A DNA stretch of 64,000 bases, taken from assembly GCA_017590115.1 (NCBI GenBank), contig JAGGNK010011225.1, positions 2,543,387 through 2,607,386 on the forward strand. The letters are read 5' to 3'. Positions 39,906-49,882 of this stretch are shown piece by piece (positions within the stretch are counted from its first letter, which is position 1; each line of letters begins with the position of its first letter). The position numbers and the translations under genes are program-made. Below the pieces are notes generated by a model. It made no database searches. It saw only the letters and a program-made list of their open reading frames with translations, and was not told where the DNA came from. Source of the stretch: Montifringilla adamsi (lineage: Eukaryota; Chordata; Aves; Passeriformes; Passeridae).

Positions 39906-41361
39906 TCCCTACCTTAGTCGTTTGCTCTATCATGAGTAATTTTTAGTAAATCATTCTATATTTTTAAAGCTTTTCAACAGGGAAGTGATATTCTTTTTAT
40001 TTATATATGTTGACTGAGGGAAAGATACACAGAGAAAGATTTTCTTACTTTGATACATGAAGTAAGAGATGAGAGTCAGTGACTACATACATATGTGCTT
40101 GCTGGAAAGGCCCCAGGTAAGAGTTCAAAGAAATTACTTATCCAAATTACCCCTTCAATGAGCGTGGAATCATTTGACCACTATTTAGGATATTTAGAAT
40201 TAATACTTTATTCATCATTCTTTTTTTTTTTTTTTTCCATGTAAGGTCTTGCATCTGTACAGTGATTAGTATTTCTCATAGAACTTGCTTTTTGGTTTCA
40301 GAAGTTGCTTGAACATTTTCTCAGCATTGCTGAATGGATTATTGATCTCACTTACTGAACACTTGTGGTTAATATTGATCACTGCAGAATCCTTTGAAAG
40401 TGCTGTATTTCTTCAGTATAAAATTGGTATATTAAGATGTTGCAGTGTCAAAACAAACAAACAAAAAATCTGAAATATCCACAAAGTTTCTACCAGCAAC
40501 ATCAGAATGGCTTTTGGAAATCACTTAGCAGAAATAAATGCTCTTAACAGCCCTGAACTGTGGCCGGCAAAGATTTCAAACACTAGAATAAGCCACAGTG
40601 GCAAGCACACAGAAATAAATTACACCTTTTCAACCATCCTTCACATTATCTTTACATGAAGAAATTAATTATTTCCAAAAGAAACATGACTATGGAATTT
40701 CCTTGCAATTCCATTAAAAGAATTGCACACACCACTGACTTTAGGTTTATAAGTGCTTGCAAGCCCTCTATCCCACACCCAAAAGTTTGGCTGTTACAAA
40801 AGGAGAGGGGATGGAGAAAGGAGTACAATACATTGATACCACTGTAGCACACACATATAATTTATGGGGAAACTAGTTTTGTGCAGAGGAATTGATTTCC
40901 AATCTACCCTTGGTTTTCCCAGGAGCATAGAGATTACCTGAATTTATAAATTTACTAATGCATATTATCTCATGTCTCCCCTTTACATTGTATGTTTTAA
41001 TCCTATTCATTGTGAAGTAATCATGGGACATATTTTCTATGCATGATAACTGCATAACAGCTTTTATGGAAATCAGAAACTCGTTCTCATTTGCACTAGA
41101 AATATTTCATAACATAAAAGGTAATCTCAAAGTTCTTTAGTTTCATCCACAGCAAGCATAACATTCCAAAATTGATTATGTTTCTTTTAGGAAATACTTG
41201 TCATTCTACCATTTTCTATCTCAGTGTTCCAAATTGCTTCAGTTCAGAATGACTTTTTAAAAATAAATAAAAAACAGCTCCATGGGGCTTTGATTTGTCA
41301 GTTTCTTAAATGTCAGAAAGACACCAACTTACTCAACATGACCAAGCTAGCATTGGTCACA

Positions 41362-41383
41362 ATTATGGACAAAGGTCCATAAT
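41362..41383. repeat. Small perfect hairpin (9-bp arms)
   Basis: ATTATGGAC at 41362-41370 is separated by AAAG from its reverse complement GTCCATAAT at 41375-41383. It stands only 18 bp left of the larger hairpin. Confidence 0.9.
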
Positions 41384-41400
41384 GCTGAACCCCTGGTGCA

Positions 41401-41453
41401 TAGCTTGTTGCTATGTATCAAAGGTGATGCCTTTGATACATAGCAACAAGCTA
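41401..41453. repeat. Perfect hairpin, 24-bp arms, 5-nt loop
   Basis: The left arm 41401-41424 begins TAGCTTGTTGC and ends TCAAAGG. The loop is TGATG (41425-41429). The right arm 41430-41453 is an exact reverse complement of the left. No terminal duplication or transposon feature is evident. Confidence 0.92.
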
Positions 41454-41777
41454 CTAAATCTCAGCTGGAACTTCTGAAAGGTGTCACTCTTCTTCAGTTT
41501 TCTTTCACAGTAAATTTCTAGCACAGAAGAGCTGACTGTCAAAAAATACAAGGGTATATAAAATTATGTCACTAAAAACAAAGGTGACTGTCATCCCACT
41601 TTCATTAACTTGCTAGGCTTCCCACCTGAAATAACTGACTGCAGCTTCAGAGGAAATCAACACCTCACTGGAGACACAGCATGGCCAAGGAGCCAAACGG
41701 GTAAGAACCACCTGAATTAACTTTCAAGACAATACGTATCATTTGCAGAAGTTAAAAGCTTTGGCTTGCAATATTGC

Positions 41778-41820
41778 TTGTTTTATTGTTTTGTGATATT
41801 ATTGGTTTTATTGTTTTGCA
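41778..41820. repeat. Two-copy AT-rich tandem repeat
   Basis: TTTTATTGTTTTG occurs twice about 26 bp apart, joined by TGATATTATTGG. Confidence 0.7.
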
Positions 41821-42399
41821 GTACAGACTCAAGGACAGATAAAAGTGGACAAAAGGATAAATTTTCTAATAATCTCTTCAGACAGGTCAGCTGGTTAAGG
41901 ATATTCTTATTGTTCCTTTATTAGAGAAAAAACACCTTGAGTTGGCCTTTCAATCCTAGCATATGCCGGCAGAGTACTCTGGGCCAGCAACTGAGATTGT
42001 TAGTGATAAAATGTACCCTGAGGCTCAGGCAAGTGTATGCATATGTGTCAAGCTTGCTGCTGTTACAGAAATTGGCAGCTCTGAGATCCAGCTGAATACA
42101 GACTATCACTCTCCTTCAGGTTTTTTGTGTTTTTTTTTTTTTTTTTATTACTACACTCTAGTTCTATTCCTTCAATGCTTTTAAGCTGTTTGCTCTCCTC
42201 ACAGCATTTTAATATGCTTCTTTGACAGGGTACCCTAGAAAGGAACCATTAGTGTTTATTAATTAACTGATAAATAATACTTTTTACATTAATACTTTTC
42301 ATGTATTTGTTCTGCACTCAGACCTTTCTTAAGAAAATGGGAATATATTCAGTGGTTTGCATAACCCAAAGGTAATCATGAGAGAATTTGGAAGGTGGA

Positions 42400-42905
42400 A
42401 TTTCCATGTGCTCTCTCAGGTTGGAAGTGATCTCAGCAGATCAGTGATCTGCTCTAACATCCTGCTCAGAGTTAATAGTGAATTCAGCATTTAGACCAGG
42501 TTGCTCAGAGCTTTCTTGGGTCAGGTGTTTAAAACCTCCATGGCAAAAACTCCACAACTTCCTGGGCAGCCTGTCCCAGTGCTTTGCTGTCCTCACAGAG
42601 ATCACTGGACAATTTGTTCCAGTTGGAACTTCCCCTCATTTTATCTGGGACTGCTGTTTCTCATTCATCTACCATGCCCCAGCATAAGAGGAATTTGCAT
42701 TCTTGCTAACTTCCCTGGGGATATGGACAGACTGCTGTCAAGTGTTACCAAATCCATCTTGTCTGTAGGTTGAACAACCTCTCTCTTGCAGCTTCTGCTC
42801 ACAGGGCAGGTGTGCCACCCCTGACCATTCTGCTGGCCTTCACTCAACTCACTCCAGTTTACCAATGTCTTCCACTGGGAATCAAAACTGGGAGTATTCA
42901 AAATG
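42400..42905 (-). mobile_element. CR1 LINE 3' fragment (minus)
   Basis: The reverse complement of CR1 starts near CTCTCAGGTTGGAAGTGATC. Recognisable words include GGGCAGCCTGTCCCAGTGC, CAGTTGGAACTTCCCC, GGTTGAACAACCTCTCTC, CACAGGGCAGGTGTGCC and CTCACTCCAGTTTACC. It is more diverged than the copy at 15.35 kb; the 5' truncation is around 42.9 kb. Frames on either strand are non-functional. Confidence 0.82.
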
Positions 42906-43521
42906 TGATTTAATGAACATCAGATAAATGTGAGTAATCATTTTCCTTTGTCAATTGGCTGCAATTATGTTAACAAAGCCTGGTATTCCAGGACACTGCT
43001 GACACATGCTTAGACACAAACATACATTGAGGTAGTATCAGACTATTCTGCTGCACCTCAAGGATCTGCAGGCAAACACTGGTTTTGAGCTAAAAATAGT
43101 ATATCAGTCTAGACAATCTTGGATTTTTTTTGTGACAAAATATGTCAAACCTACCTGGCTGTCTGACTTCAACCCCAATAAATCAGATGGTCTCACAGCC
43201 AGCAAATCTACTGTATAGCACACACGCCAAGTTCATGTTTACTATGCAAGTATAAAATTATTCTGATGTTTCCCCTTTTTCTTTGGCAAAAGGGTAAGAT
43301 ATATTTAAGAAAATCCTTCCTAAATAAAGAAAAAAATATACCACAGAGTTTCCCCTTATCAATGGAAACTGGCTAAGCAACTGTTTAAAATAAGAAACTG
43401 AAAAATTACTGGATGTGCTCTAATTATCTTAACAGGTGACCAGGCCCCTGATAAGTCACAGCTGTACTAATTACTAAAGTAGAGGAACAGCCTCACCCTT
43501 AATGGGTAGCAGCCGTGAGTA

Positions 43522-43627
43522 ATTAAGGTGAAGGGGATAAAAGGGGTGGGTTGGCAGGCCAGGGAAAATCTGGAGGAAAAGTAACTTGAAGAGGTAGGAG
43601 AGCCACTTATATTCTCTTCTCCTGCAG
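43522..43627 (+). promoter_or_regulatory. Possible TATA-driven start upstream of the micro-exon-like array
   Basis: GGGGATAAAAGGGG (TATA-like, about 43533-43546) lies about 90 bp before the first array unit. An inverted pair CCTTAAT/ATTAAGG (43497-43503 and 43522-43528) sits upstream. About 50 bp downstream is GAAGAGGTAGGAG, a weak donor-like site. The array's first acceptor, TTCTCTTCTCCTGCAG, ends at 43627. The order promoter, first exon, donor, acceptor is suggestive only; the TATA match lacks its first T and no initiator could be verified. Confidence 0.25.
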
Positions 43628-43653
43628 TACAAGGAGCCATTAGGAAATGGAAG
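43628..43653 (+). other. Micro-exon-like unit 1 (26 nt)
   Basis: It is bounded by TTCTCTTCTCCTGCAG on the left, a strong 3' splice site match, and GTAAGAA on the right, after GGAAG. It is the first and best-formed acceptor of the array. Twenty-six nucleotides is not a multiple of three, so inclusion would shift the reading frame. No transcript evidence is available. Confidence 0.35.
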
Positions 43654-44067
43654 GTAAGAACCATGCCCTCTCCTTGAGTATGAAGAGCCCTTTGGAAATG
43701 GAAGAACCTTGCCTCTCCTTGACTATGAAGAGCCACTTGGAAATGGAAGGTAGGAACTTTGCTGCTCTGCTCTCCTTGAGTACAAAGAGTGGTTTGGAAA
43801 TGGGTGGTAAGAACCTTGCCCCTCTCCATGAGTATGAAGAACCATTTGGGAATTGAAGGTAAGAAACGGCCTCCTTTCCTCTCTTCTCCTTGAGTATAAA
43901 GAGCCATTTGGAAGTTGAAGGTAAGTAAACCTTTTCCTCTCCTCGAGTACCAAGAGCCATTTAGAGATGGAAGGTAAAAAATTTTTTCCTCCCCTCTCTT
44001 TTCCTCTTTGAGTATGAATAGCCATTTGGAGGTAATAAATAAGAAGCTGTTTCTTATTCTCTCCTAG

Positions 44068-44095
44068 GGTACCAAGAGCCATTTGGAGATGGAAG
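44068..44095 (+). other. Micro-exon-like unit 9 (28 nt)
   Basis: It is preceded by TTTCTTATTCTCTCCTAG, a full polypyrimidine-AG acceptor, and followed by GTAAGAAAA. The core carries two extra G at its start relative to the other units. Confidence 0.35.
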
Positions 44096-44365
44096 GTAAG
44101 AAAATTTTCCTCTCCTCAAGTACTAAGAGCCATTTGCAGGTCCAAGGTAAGAAATGCTATTTTCTCCTCTCCTGATGTACCAAGAGCTATTAGAGATGTA
44201 AGGTAGGAAGCCTTTTCCTCTCCTCAAGAACCAAGAGCCTTTTCCTCTCTTCAAGAACCAAGAGCCTTTTGGAGATTGAAGGTAAGAAATCTTCTCCTTT
44301 CCTTGAGTCCCAAGAGCAGTTTGCAATGAAATGTAGGAAACTTTTTCCTCCCCTCTCTCTTCCAG

Positions 44366-44391
44366 TGTGAAGAGGCATTTGGAGACAGAAG
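44366..44391 (+). other. Micro-exon-like unit 14 (26 nt)
   Basis: It is preceded by CCTCCCCTCTCTCTTCCAG, the longest pyrimidine tract with CAG in the array, and followed by GTAAGAAAC. With units 1 and 9 it is one of only three units that combine a YAG acceptor with a GTAAG donor. Confidence 0.35.
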
Positions 44392-44649
44392 GTAAGAAAC
44401 TTTCTCCTTGAATAGTAAGAGCCATTTGCAGCTGAAAGGTAAGAAACATTCTCCTCTCCTGAAGTATTGAGCTATTTGGAGATGTAAGGTAAGAAATTTT
44501 CTTCTCTCCTCTCTGAGTATGAATAGCCATTTGGACATGGAAGGTAATAATCTTTCCCTTCTCCTCTTGTCTTCTCAAGTGCCAAGAGCCATTAGGGAAT
44601 AGAAGTAAGAAACTTTTTCCTCTCCCTCTTCTCTCTCTTGGAAATGGAA

Positions 44650-46205
44650 TTCTCTTTCTCTTAACTCTTAATATTTTTCACAATGAAATTAGGGAAAGGT
44701 CATAAGCATTTAGTTAACATGGATAGAAAAGATTTACCAGCTTTCCGCAAAAATTTGAGATGTAAAAAAATGTGTTCTTCATAGTAGGTAAACATACCTC
44801 TACAGTGAGTGCAGGTCTTAACTGTTTCTCAGTTAAGGCAAATCTAAATGTAAAATCATAGCTAGTTTAACACAACACCTAATTTTCTGTAGATACAGTA
44901 ATCAGCAGTTTAAAATTTTCACTCATTGAAAGATATTCTTACAAAGGCTAGAGAATATATAAATCAAAACAAAATCCTAGGATATTAATTTGAGTTTTGC
45001 CTCTGTAAACTCCTACTTGGTTTCTATATGTTCATATCTGAAGAATCCTCCTCTCTCCTAGCTAGGAGGAGAGATCCTAAAACTGAACTTGTCTACTCTT
45101 AGTTTTAAGTTTTTTGCATTTCTCTGTTGCTGCTTTACCATCTTGTATAATGTAGTGTTAAAAGCTATGTCTCAATGTATTCATCTAAAATAAGCATAAA
45201 GAAACTTTAAGGGACATAAACAGTGGCCATCTTGACAACTTTTTCCCAAGTAATTAATCAATTTTTTGAGAAGCAATGAAAGAGGCAGTAGTACTCTTCA
45301 ATTAATCTTTAGGAGTGTCAGAATCTACAAGTCTTCTGATCCTGGATCCGCTATTCATGTGATTTAGCTCAAATCTGAAATGAAACTGCATTCTCTCAAT
45401 TTGACAGGGAAAGCACCCACCCAACTAATGGATAGCAGAAGTCAGGTGAAGGGAGGAAACTTGTTAAGCCATTACAACTCAATCATGCCAATGAAAGGTT
45501 TATTTTATTGTGCTTTATAGCATGTATGTAGCTGTAAGGGCAGTTAAAGATGCATTCATGAGCAGGTACTCCAGCTCAGATCAGGCACAATAGTTCACAA
45601 AGCTGTGTAGTTAATTCATGACACTTGACAGGTCGTATAATATTCACATACACTCTAGGATGAAACATGGCTAGTTTGTAAGTTGAAGAAACCTGAACAA
45701 ACATGTACGATGTTCAACCACAGATGACCCTCCTTTTTTGAGGAAGCTTCTAATTCATGGTTAGTAGACTTATATGTAGATCATAGAAGATTTATTAAGA
45801 CTTTGAATCTGAGGATCCTGTTTATACAGCAAATAAAAACTACATCAAATTTAACAGAACATAGTGAGCATAAGGATGTGACTCTGGAACATGTACTAAG
45901 GTTGTGATGAATCTTCATCACATTCTGAGACCATAAAATAATTAGCTTTATCTCAAAGACATGGATATCTACTCAATTTTAAAAAATAAGTGGTACCTGT
46001 AAGAAATTACAATTTTATTGTACATTCCTATATTTAAAGTGAGCACACAAGGCATAATACACTGTGCAAAATCACCTTTAACATCTTTTAATATGTATTT
46101 CAAAATATAACAAAGGTGGCTTCTCTAGTATTAAGGTCATGTGCCTAGAAACAATTGTTTCTTTCAAACAATTATTTTCTTAGATCCATTGTTTGAACTT
46201 GTATA
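44650..46205. other. Gene-free block between the array and the CR1
   Basis: No gene was seen. There is an imperfect inverted repeat around CTCCTAGCTAGGAG near 45.06 kb and a 16-bp perfect palindrome AGAAACAATTGTTTCT at 46147-46162, just left of the CR1 edge. Confidence 0.55.
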
Positions 46206-46209
46206 CTTT

Positions 46210-47818
46210 GGCCTATTTAGGAGACTTATTCAGAGTTCCTTGGGAAGCAGCACTTAAAAACAAAGGAGTCCAGGAAAGGTAGGTGTGCTTCAAAACAGAG
46301 ACCTTGAGGGCACAGGAACAGACTGTCCTTGCGTGCCAAAAATATGAGTCAACAAAAGGTAAACTTCCAGCTTGTATGAGCAATGAGGTTTGAATAAAAA
46401 AGGCTGCCTCTTTGGAAGGAGGGGTCAGGTGTTTAAGGAGGTTGCTAGGGCATGTAGAAAAAAAAGTCATGAAGGCCAAAACTCTGTTTGAACTTAGTTT
46501 GGCAAGTTTTGTAAAGGATAATTAAAGATGTTTTTACAAATATGTTAACGGTTAAAGGAAGGGTAAGACCTACCTTTGTTCTCTACTGGATGTGGGAGGG
46601 AACTTAGTAATGGCAGATGGGGAGAAGGTGGAAGTGCTTAATGCCTTCTTTGCCCATAAATCAATGGGACCAGGTGGGATCCATCCCAGGGTGATGAGGG
46701 AGCTGGCAGATGAGCTTGTGAAGCCACTCTCCATGATTTACTAACACTCCTGGCTCACTGGTGTGGTTCCAGATGACTTCCTCCAGTAAAAGCTGGCAGC
46801 CCACACCTTGGACAGGAGCACTCTTTGCTGAGTTAAGAACTGGCTGGATGGCCAGGCCCAGAGAGTGCTGATGAACAGTGCTGCATCAGCTGGCAGCCAG
46901 TCACCAGTGATGTCCCTCAGGGGTCTGTGCTGGGGCCAGTTCTGTTCAACATTTTTATTGATGACATGGATGAGGGTATTGAGTCTTTCATCAGTAAATT
47001 TGCAGACAACACTGAGCTGAGAGTGTGTGTCAATCTGTTGGAAGGAAGGAGGGCTCTGCAGAAAGAATGGTTGAATGGATGGGCAAAGTCTAACAGGATG
47101 AAGTTTAAGAAGTGCAAGTGCCAAGTCCTGCACTTTGGCCACAATAACCCCTTGCAGGGTTATAGCCTGGGGACAGTGTGGCTGGACAGTGCCCAGGCAG
47201 AAAAGGACCTGCAGGTACTGGGCAACAGCCGGCTGAACATGAGCCAGCAGCGTGCCCTGGTGGCCAAGAAGGCCAAGGAAATCCTGGCCTGTATCAGGAA
47301 TAGTGTGGCCAGCAGGAGCAGGGAGGTCATTCTTCCCCTGTACTTGGCACTGGTGAGGCTGTACTTTGAGTGCTGTGTCCAGTTCTGGGCCCCTCAGTTT
47401 GGGAAGGACATTGAGATGCTTGAGTGTGTCCAGAGGAGAGCAATGAGGCTGGTGAGGGGCAGGGAACACAAGCCCTATGAGGAATGACTGAGGGAGCTGG
47501 AGAAAAGGGGACTCAGAGGTGACCTTATCACTCTCTACGACTTCCTGAAAGGTGTCTGTAGTCGGGTGGGGGTTGGTCCCTTTCTCCAGGCAGCAACTGA
47601 CAGAATGAGAGGACACAGTATGCTGGGTGTTAGGAAAATGTTTTTTATTGAAAGATAAAGTGCTAGGATTGTCTGCCTGGGGAGGTGGTGGAGTCACCAT
47701 CTCTGGATGTCTTTAAAAAAGACTGGATGTGGCACTCAGTGCCATGGTTTAGTTGAGGTGTTAGGGCTGGGTTGGACTCTATCTTGAAAGTCTTTTCCAG
47801 CCTAGTGATTCTGTGTGT
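46210..47818 (+). mobile_element. CR1 LINE, 1.6-kb fragment with broken ORF2 (plus)
   Basis: This is the longest CR1 in the window. The left part (AACAAAGGAGTCCAGGAAAGG; GGCACAGGAACAGACTGTCC) is the ORF2 stretch between endonuclease and reverse transcriptase. The text then jumps, near 46780, from the first reverse transcriptase blocks to the block before the catalytic site, which suggests an internal deletion of several hundred bases. The right part runs through the rest of ORF2 into the 3' untranslated region, ending near CAGCCTAGTGATTCTGTG. Stops and frameshifts occur upstream of 46927. It is a dead copy. The 319-codon frame on the opposite strand is antisense. Confidence 0.9.
46927..47487 (+). 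pseudogene. CR1 reverse transcriptase, C-terminal remnant
   Basis: This 186-codon open stretch begins inside the conserved [12 protein letters not shown] block of CR1 ORF2 (in frame, preceded by PQGS). The catalytic motif, normally FADD, reads FADN at residues 25-28 (47008-47010 encode the Asn), so polymerase activity is not expected. Downstream it keeps CR1 words: [39 protein letters not shown] and [11 protein letters not shown], ending at KPYEE before a stop. The upstream domain is frameshifted and deleted, and GTG, not ATG, opens this stretch; no separate protein is expected. Confidence 0.88.
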
Positions 47819-48151
47819 GATACCTGAAGCTTTCCAACAACACAACATTTATCTTGTTGCAATGAAAAACACCACAGCTTATTCTAGCATTCTGGTTGAC
47901 AAATAATATAGGAATACTTACTTTATTTTTAAATAAACCATACCGTTCTTGACCAAGTTTGCCCTTAGCTTACTTCACAAATTTCTGCTACAACACTGAT
48001 GATGCCATCCCTTTATGCCAGTTATTTGGAGCCAAATTATGATTGAATATCAGACAATGAGAACTAAAATACCAAAATGAGCAAAGGCTTCTGTTCAGAA
48101 TGAGTACTAATAAAGCTAGGAATCAGCAATACAAATTACCACACTTGTAGA

Positions 48152-48174
48152 AAACTCCTCTCATAGAGGAGTTT
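48152..48174. repeat. Small perfect hairpin (10-bp arms)
   Basis: AAACTCCTCT, loop CAT, then AGAGGAGTTT. It is a local inverted repeat with no T-run of terminator type and no gene beside it. Confidence 0.9.
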
Positions 48175-48281
48175 ATGCATATATTATGCAAAATAATGCG
48201 TCTATATCTCGATATATTTCCATAAGAATACATAGCTACCCCCTAGAATAATGGCATTACTGTCATAATTATCCCCCATGT

Positions 48282-48350
48282 AAAAAAAAAAAACACCAAA
48301 AAAAAAAACCGACCAACCAAAGAAAACCTCCAAACAAACCAACCCCAAAC
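48282..48350. repeat. A-rich / (CCAA)n-like simple repeat
   Basis: Two A-runs of about 10-12 are followed by CCAACCAA-type words and CAAACAAACC. This is low complexity. Confidence 0.8.
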
Positions 48351-49262
48351 TTAAATATCTATTGTTAAACAAAAGCATCCCTTCTTCCACTACAGTGGCT
48401 TTGTTTTCCTCCTCCTACAGTCATTTGCTATCCTCCTGATTTTGGAGTGAAGATACATGCAACTGTATCAATCTTATTCCAGTCTGCTGAGTTTTGTTGT
48501 ACCATAACATATTTCCTAAGCATGAAATAATCAGATTTCGGCACTCTTTTTTTCTGTTCAGGGTGTGTCAACACAAGTTATTCTGCCATTCCTCTTCCCT
48601 CTGCTGGGTATAGTAGTCTTGCAACTTAATTTTGCTGTTTTCTCTTTTTCATTTAAATTGTAACTGAAATGGTACAGTGCAAGTATTTTAACTAAAGCAC
48701 TGATTTTCTTCCTTCCTGATAGTTACAAATGCTGAAGTCAGCTCACTAAGCATTCCAAACAATTAAAGCATAACAAATTAAAACTGTTCAAAGAAAGATG
48801 TCATTAAAGAGCATTTATTCAGTATTATTAGTGTGTGTGAAATTATAAGCAGGCTTTTGTATTATTTATTCTTTTATTTACAGAACATAGCAGGGAACTT
48901 GTATGCTGCATTGTTCCATATCATAAAATTTAAAGTTATCATCTTCATTTCTCATATTAATTGCCTAGTTAAGAACTAAATGGCTGACTTAGTATTATCT
49001 GATCTACAGTGGAGAGCAGATGATTTCTTATGCTGCTCAGCACCTGAAACACTATTTGGGCAACTGCATGGGCAAGGCTGGCTGCTTTGTTTTTGAAAAG
49101 AAAGAGGCCCCCCAAAGCAATCAGAAGTATATAATTCAATTTCAGGCTGGTTTTTTGGCTAACAGGGAACATACCCATGGACAACTATTTTCTCCCCAGT
49201 TGGGTATGAAAACACCTGATGCCCAACATCACTTTTAAACTATTATATGTCTTACAGTATGT

Positions 49263-49359
49263 AGAACAGCTAGACTTTCCCAGTTGATTAAAACTCTGCA
49301 TTTTGTTTATAAGATTTTCTTTTAGCCTAATAACATGAAACACTTTGCTATGTTGTACT
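49263..49359. repeat. Direct repeat R1, left of the LTR-like insert
   Basis: The clear part is 49281-49359 (79 bp), starting CAGTTGATTAAAACTC and ending ATGTTGTACT. Weaker similarity may extend about 18 bp further left. The partner is at 49897-49978, differing by two substitutions and one 3-bp indel. Confidence 0.85.
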
Positions 49360-49882
49360 TGTGGGAATCTATAGGGTTAGAGGATTTTAGGAAAGTTGGG
49401 AAAAAGGAAAGGCCTCAGACAGTAAGGATAGTGAAACGCTAAAGCAGCAGAAAAGATATATCAGCAGTAGCTAAGACGTGAGAAATAAAACAAAGCTGTG
49501 TAGTTTGGCTTTCTAAGTTGCAAAAGGTATATTTTAGTAAATATTTAGAAGGTCAAATATGAATAGGACTCTGAGCATTGTCTTTTATAAATGAACCATT
49601 GTATGAGAGAAAAAGCTGCTATTGTTTTAACCAAGGCTACGTGTGCTTCATGTAGTTGGATAGAAATACTGTCAATATGCTTTTGTTCTATGTGATGGGC
49701 TGAAACTAGGTCTGAGATTGTCTTATAGTATGTTGTAACATTAAGTTTCCTCAGCCTGCTGTCTGGATAGTGAGCTGTTCGCATCGATCCATTGCCAAAG
49801 TCGTGTAATGAGACTAATGCTTCTTAAATAAACAGCTCACGACGCTATTCAGGTGTGGTCCCGTTCCATTCGTGTCTGTACA
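49360..49882 (+). mobile_element. LTR-like element (about 520 bp)
   Basis: It starts TGTGGGAATC and can be closed at GTGTCTGTACA, giving TG...CA ends. AATAAA lies at 49827-49832, about 50 bp before the end, followed by a CpG-containing stretch (CACGACGC, GTCCCGTTCC) and GGTGTGG, typical of an R-U5 segment. TTATAAAT near 49585 is TATA-like but is far from the polyadenylation signal. The class of retrovirus cannot be set. There is no short target duplication; instead direct repeats of about 80-100 bp flank it. The 3' boundary could be off by 10-15 bp. Confidence 0.55.

Larger units (their letters stand above)
33590..42400. other. Gene-free AT-rich block
   Basis: No gene was recognised. It holds a (GTTTTT)n and T23 stretch (34.5 kb), a purine-rich G-run stretch (35.03-35.09 kb), the A48 run (35.7 kb), an A18 run (36.42 kb), small tandem repeats (36.11, 39.85 and 41.78 kb) and paired hairpins (41.36-41.45 kb). 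Frames of 119 and 142 codons (36.5 and 38.4 kb) show no domain and are judged random. Confidence 0.55.
43628..44611 (+). repeat. Tandem array of ~18 micro-exon-like units
   Basis: About 18 diverged units average 56 bp. Each has a pyrimidine tract (TTTTCCTCTCCT type), usually AG, a core near TACCAAGAGCCATTTGG...GGAAG, then GTAAGAAA. Cores start at 43628, 43679, 43724, 43781, 43833, 43895, 43948, 44013, 44068, 44121, 44178, 44256, 44308, 44366, 44413, 44465, 44518 and 44580. Twelve cores are exactly 26 nt; the others are 19-28 nt. AG precedes 15 of 18 and GT follows 17 of 18 (GTAAG in 11). Spacers vary from 19 to 39 nt. An extra partial copy lies at 44229-44240 and a remnant near 44640. Neighbouring units differ considerably, so this is an old array. 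Function is unknown; a minisatellite is the conservative reading. Confidence 0.9.
47830..49255. other. Gene-free AT-rich block
   Basis: No gene was recognised. It contains a small hairpin (48152-48174) and an A/C-rich simple repeat (48282-48350). Confidence 0.6.

Noticed and set aside
43628..44611. CRISPR array
   Set aside because: The repeated part is diverged between units, spacers are pyrimidine-rich and of variable length, and the host is a vertebrate.
45045..45076. Palindrome around CTCCTAGCTAGGAG
   Set aside because: The core is only 14 bp and the outer pairing needs bulges; not enough to call an element.
46147..46162. 16-bp perfect palindrome AGAAACAATTGTTTCT left of the CR1
   Set aside because: Short AT-rich palindromes of this size can arise by chance in 64 kb; noted only.
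46741..47700. 319-codon minus-strand open frame, longest in the window
   Set aside because: It is exactly antisense to the plus-strand CR1 reverse transcriptase and 3' region, whose CR1 sense is unmistakable. The antisense frame is a by-product.
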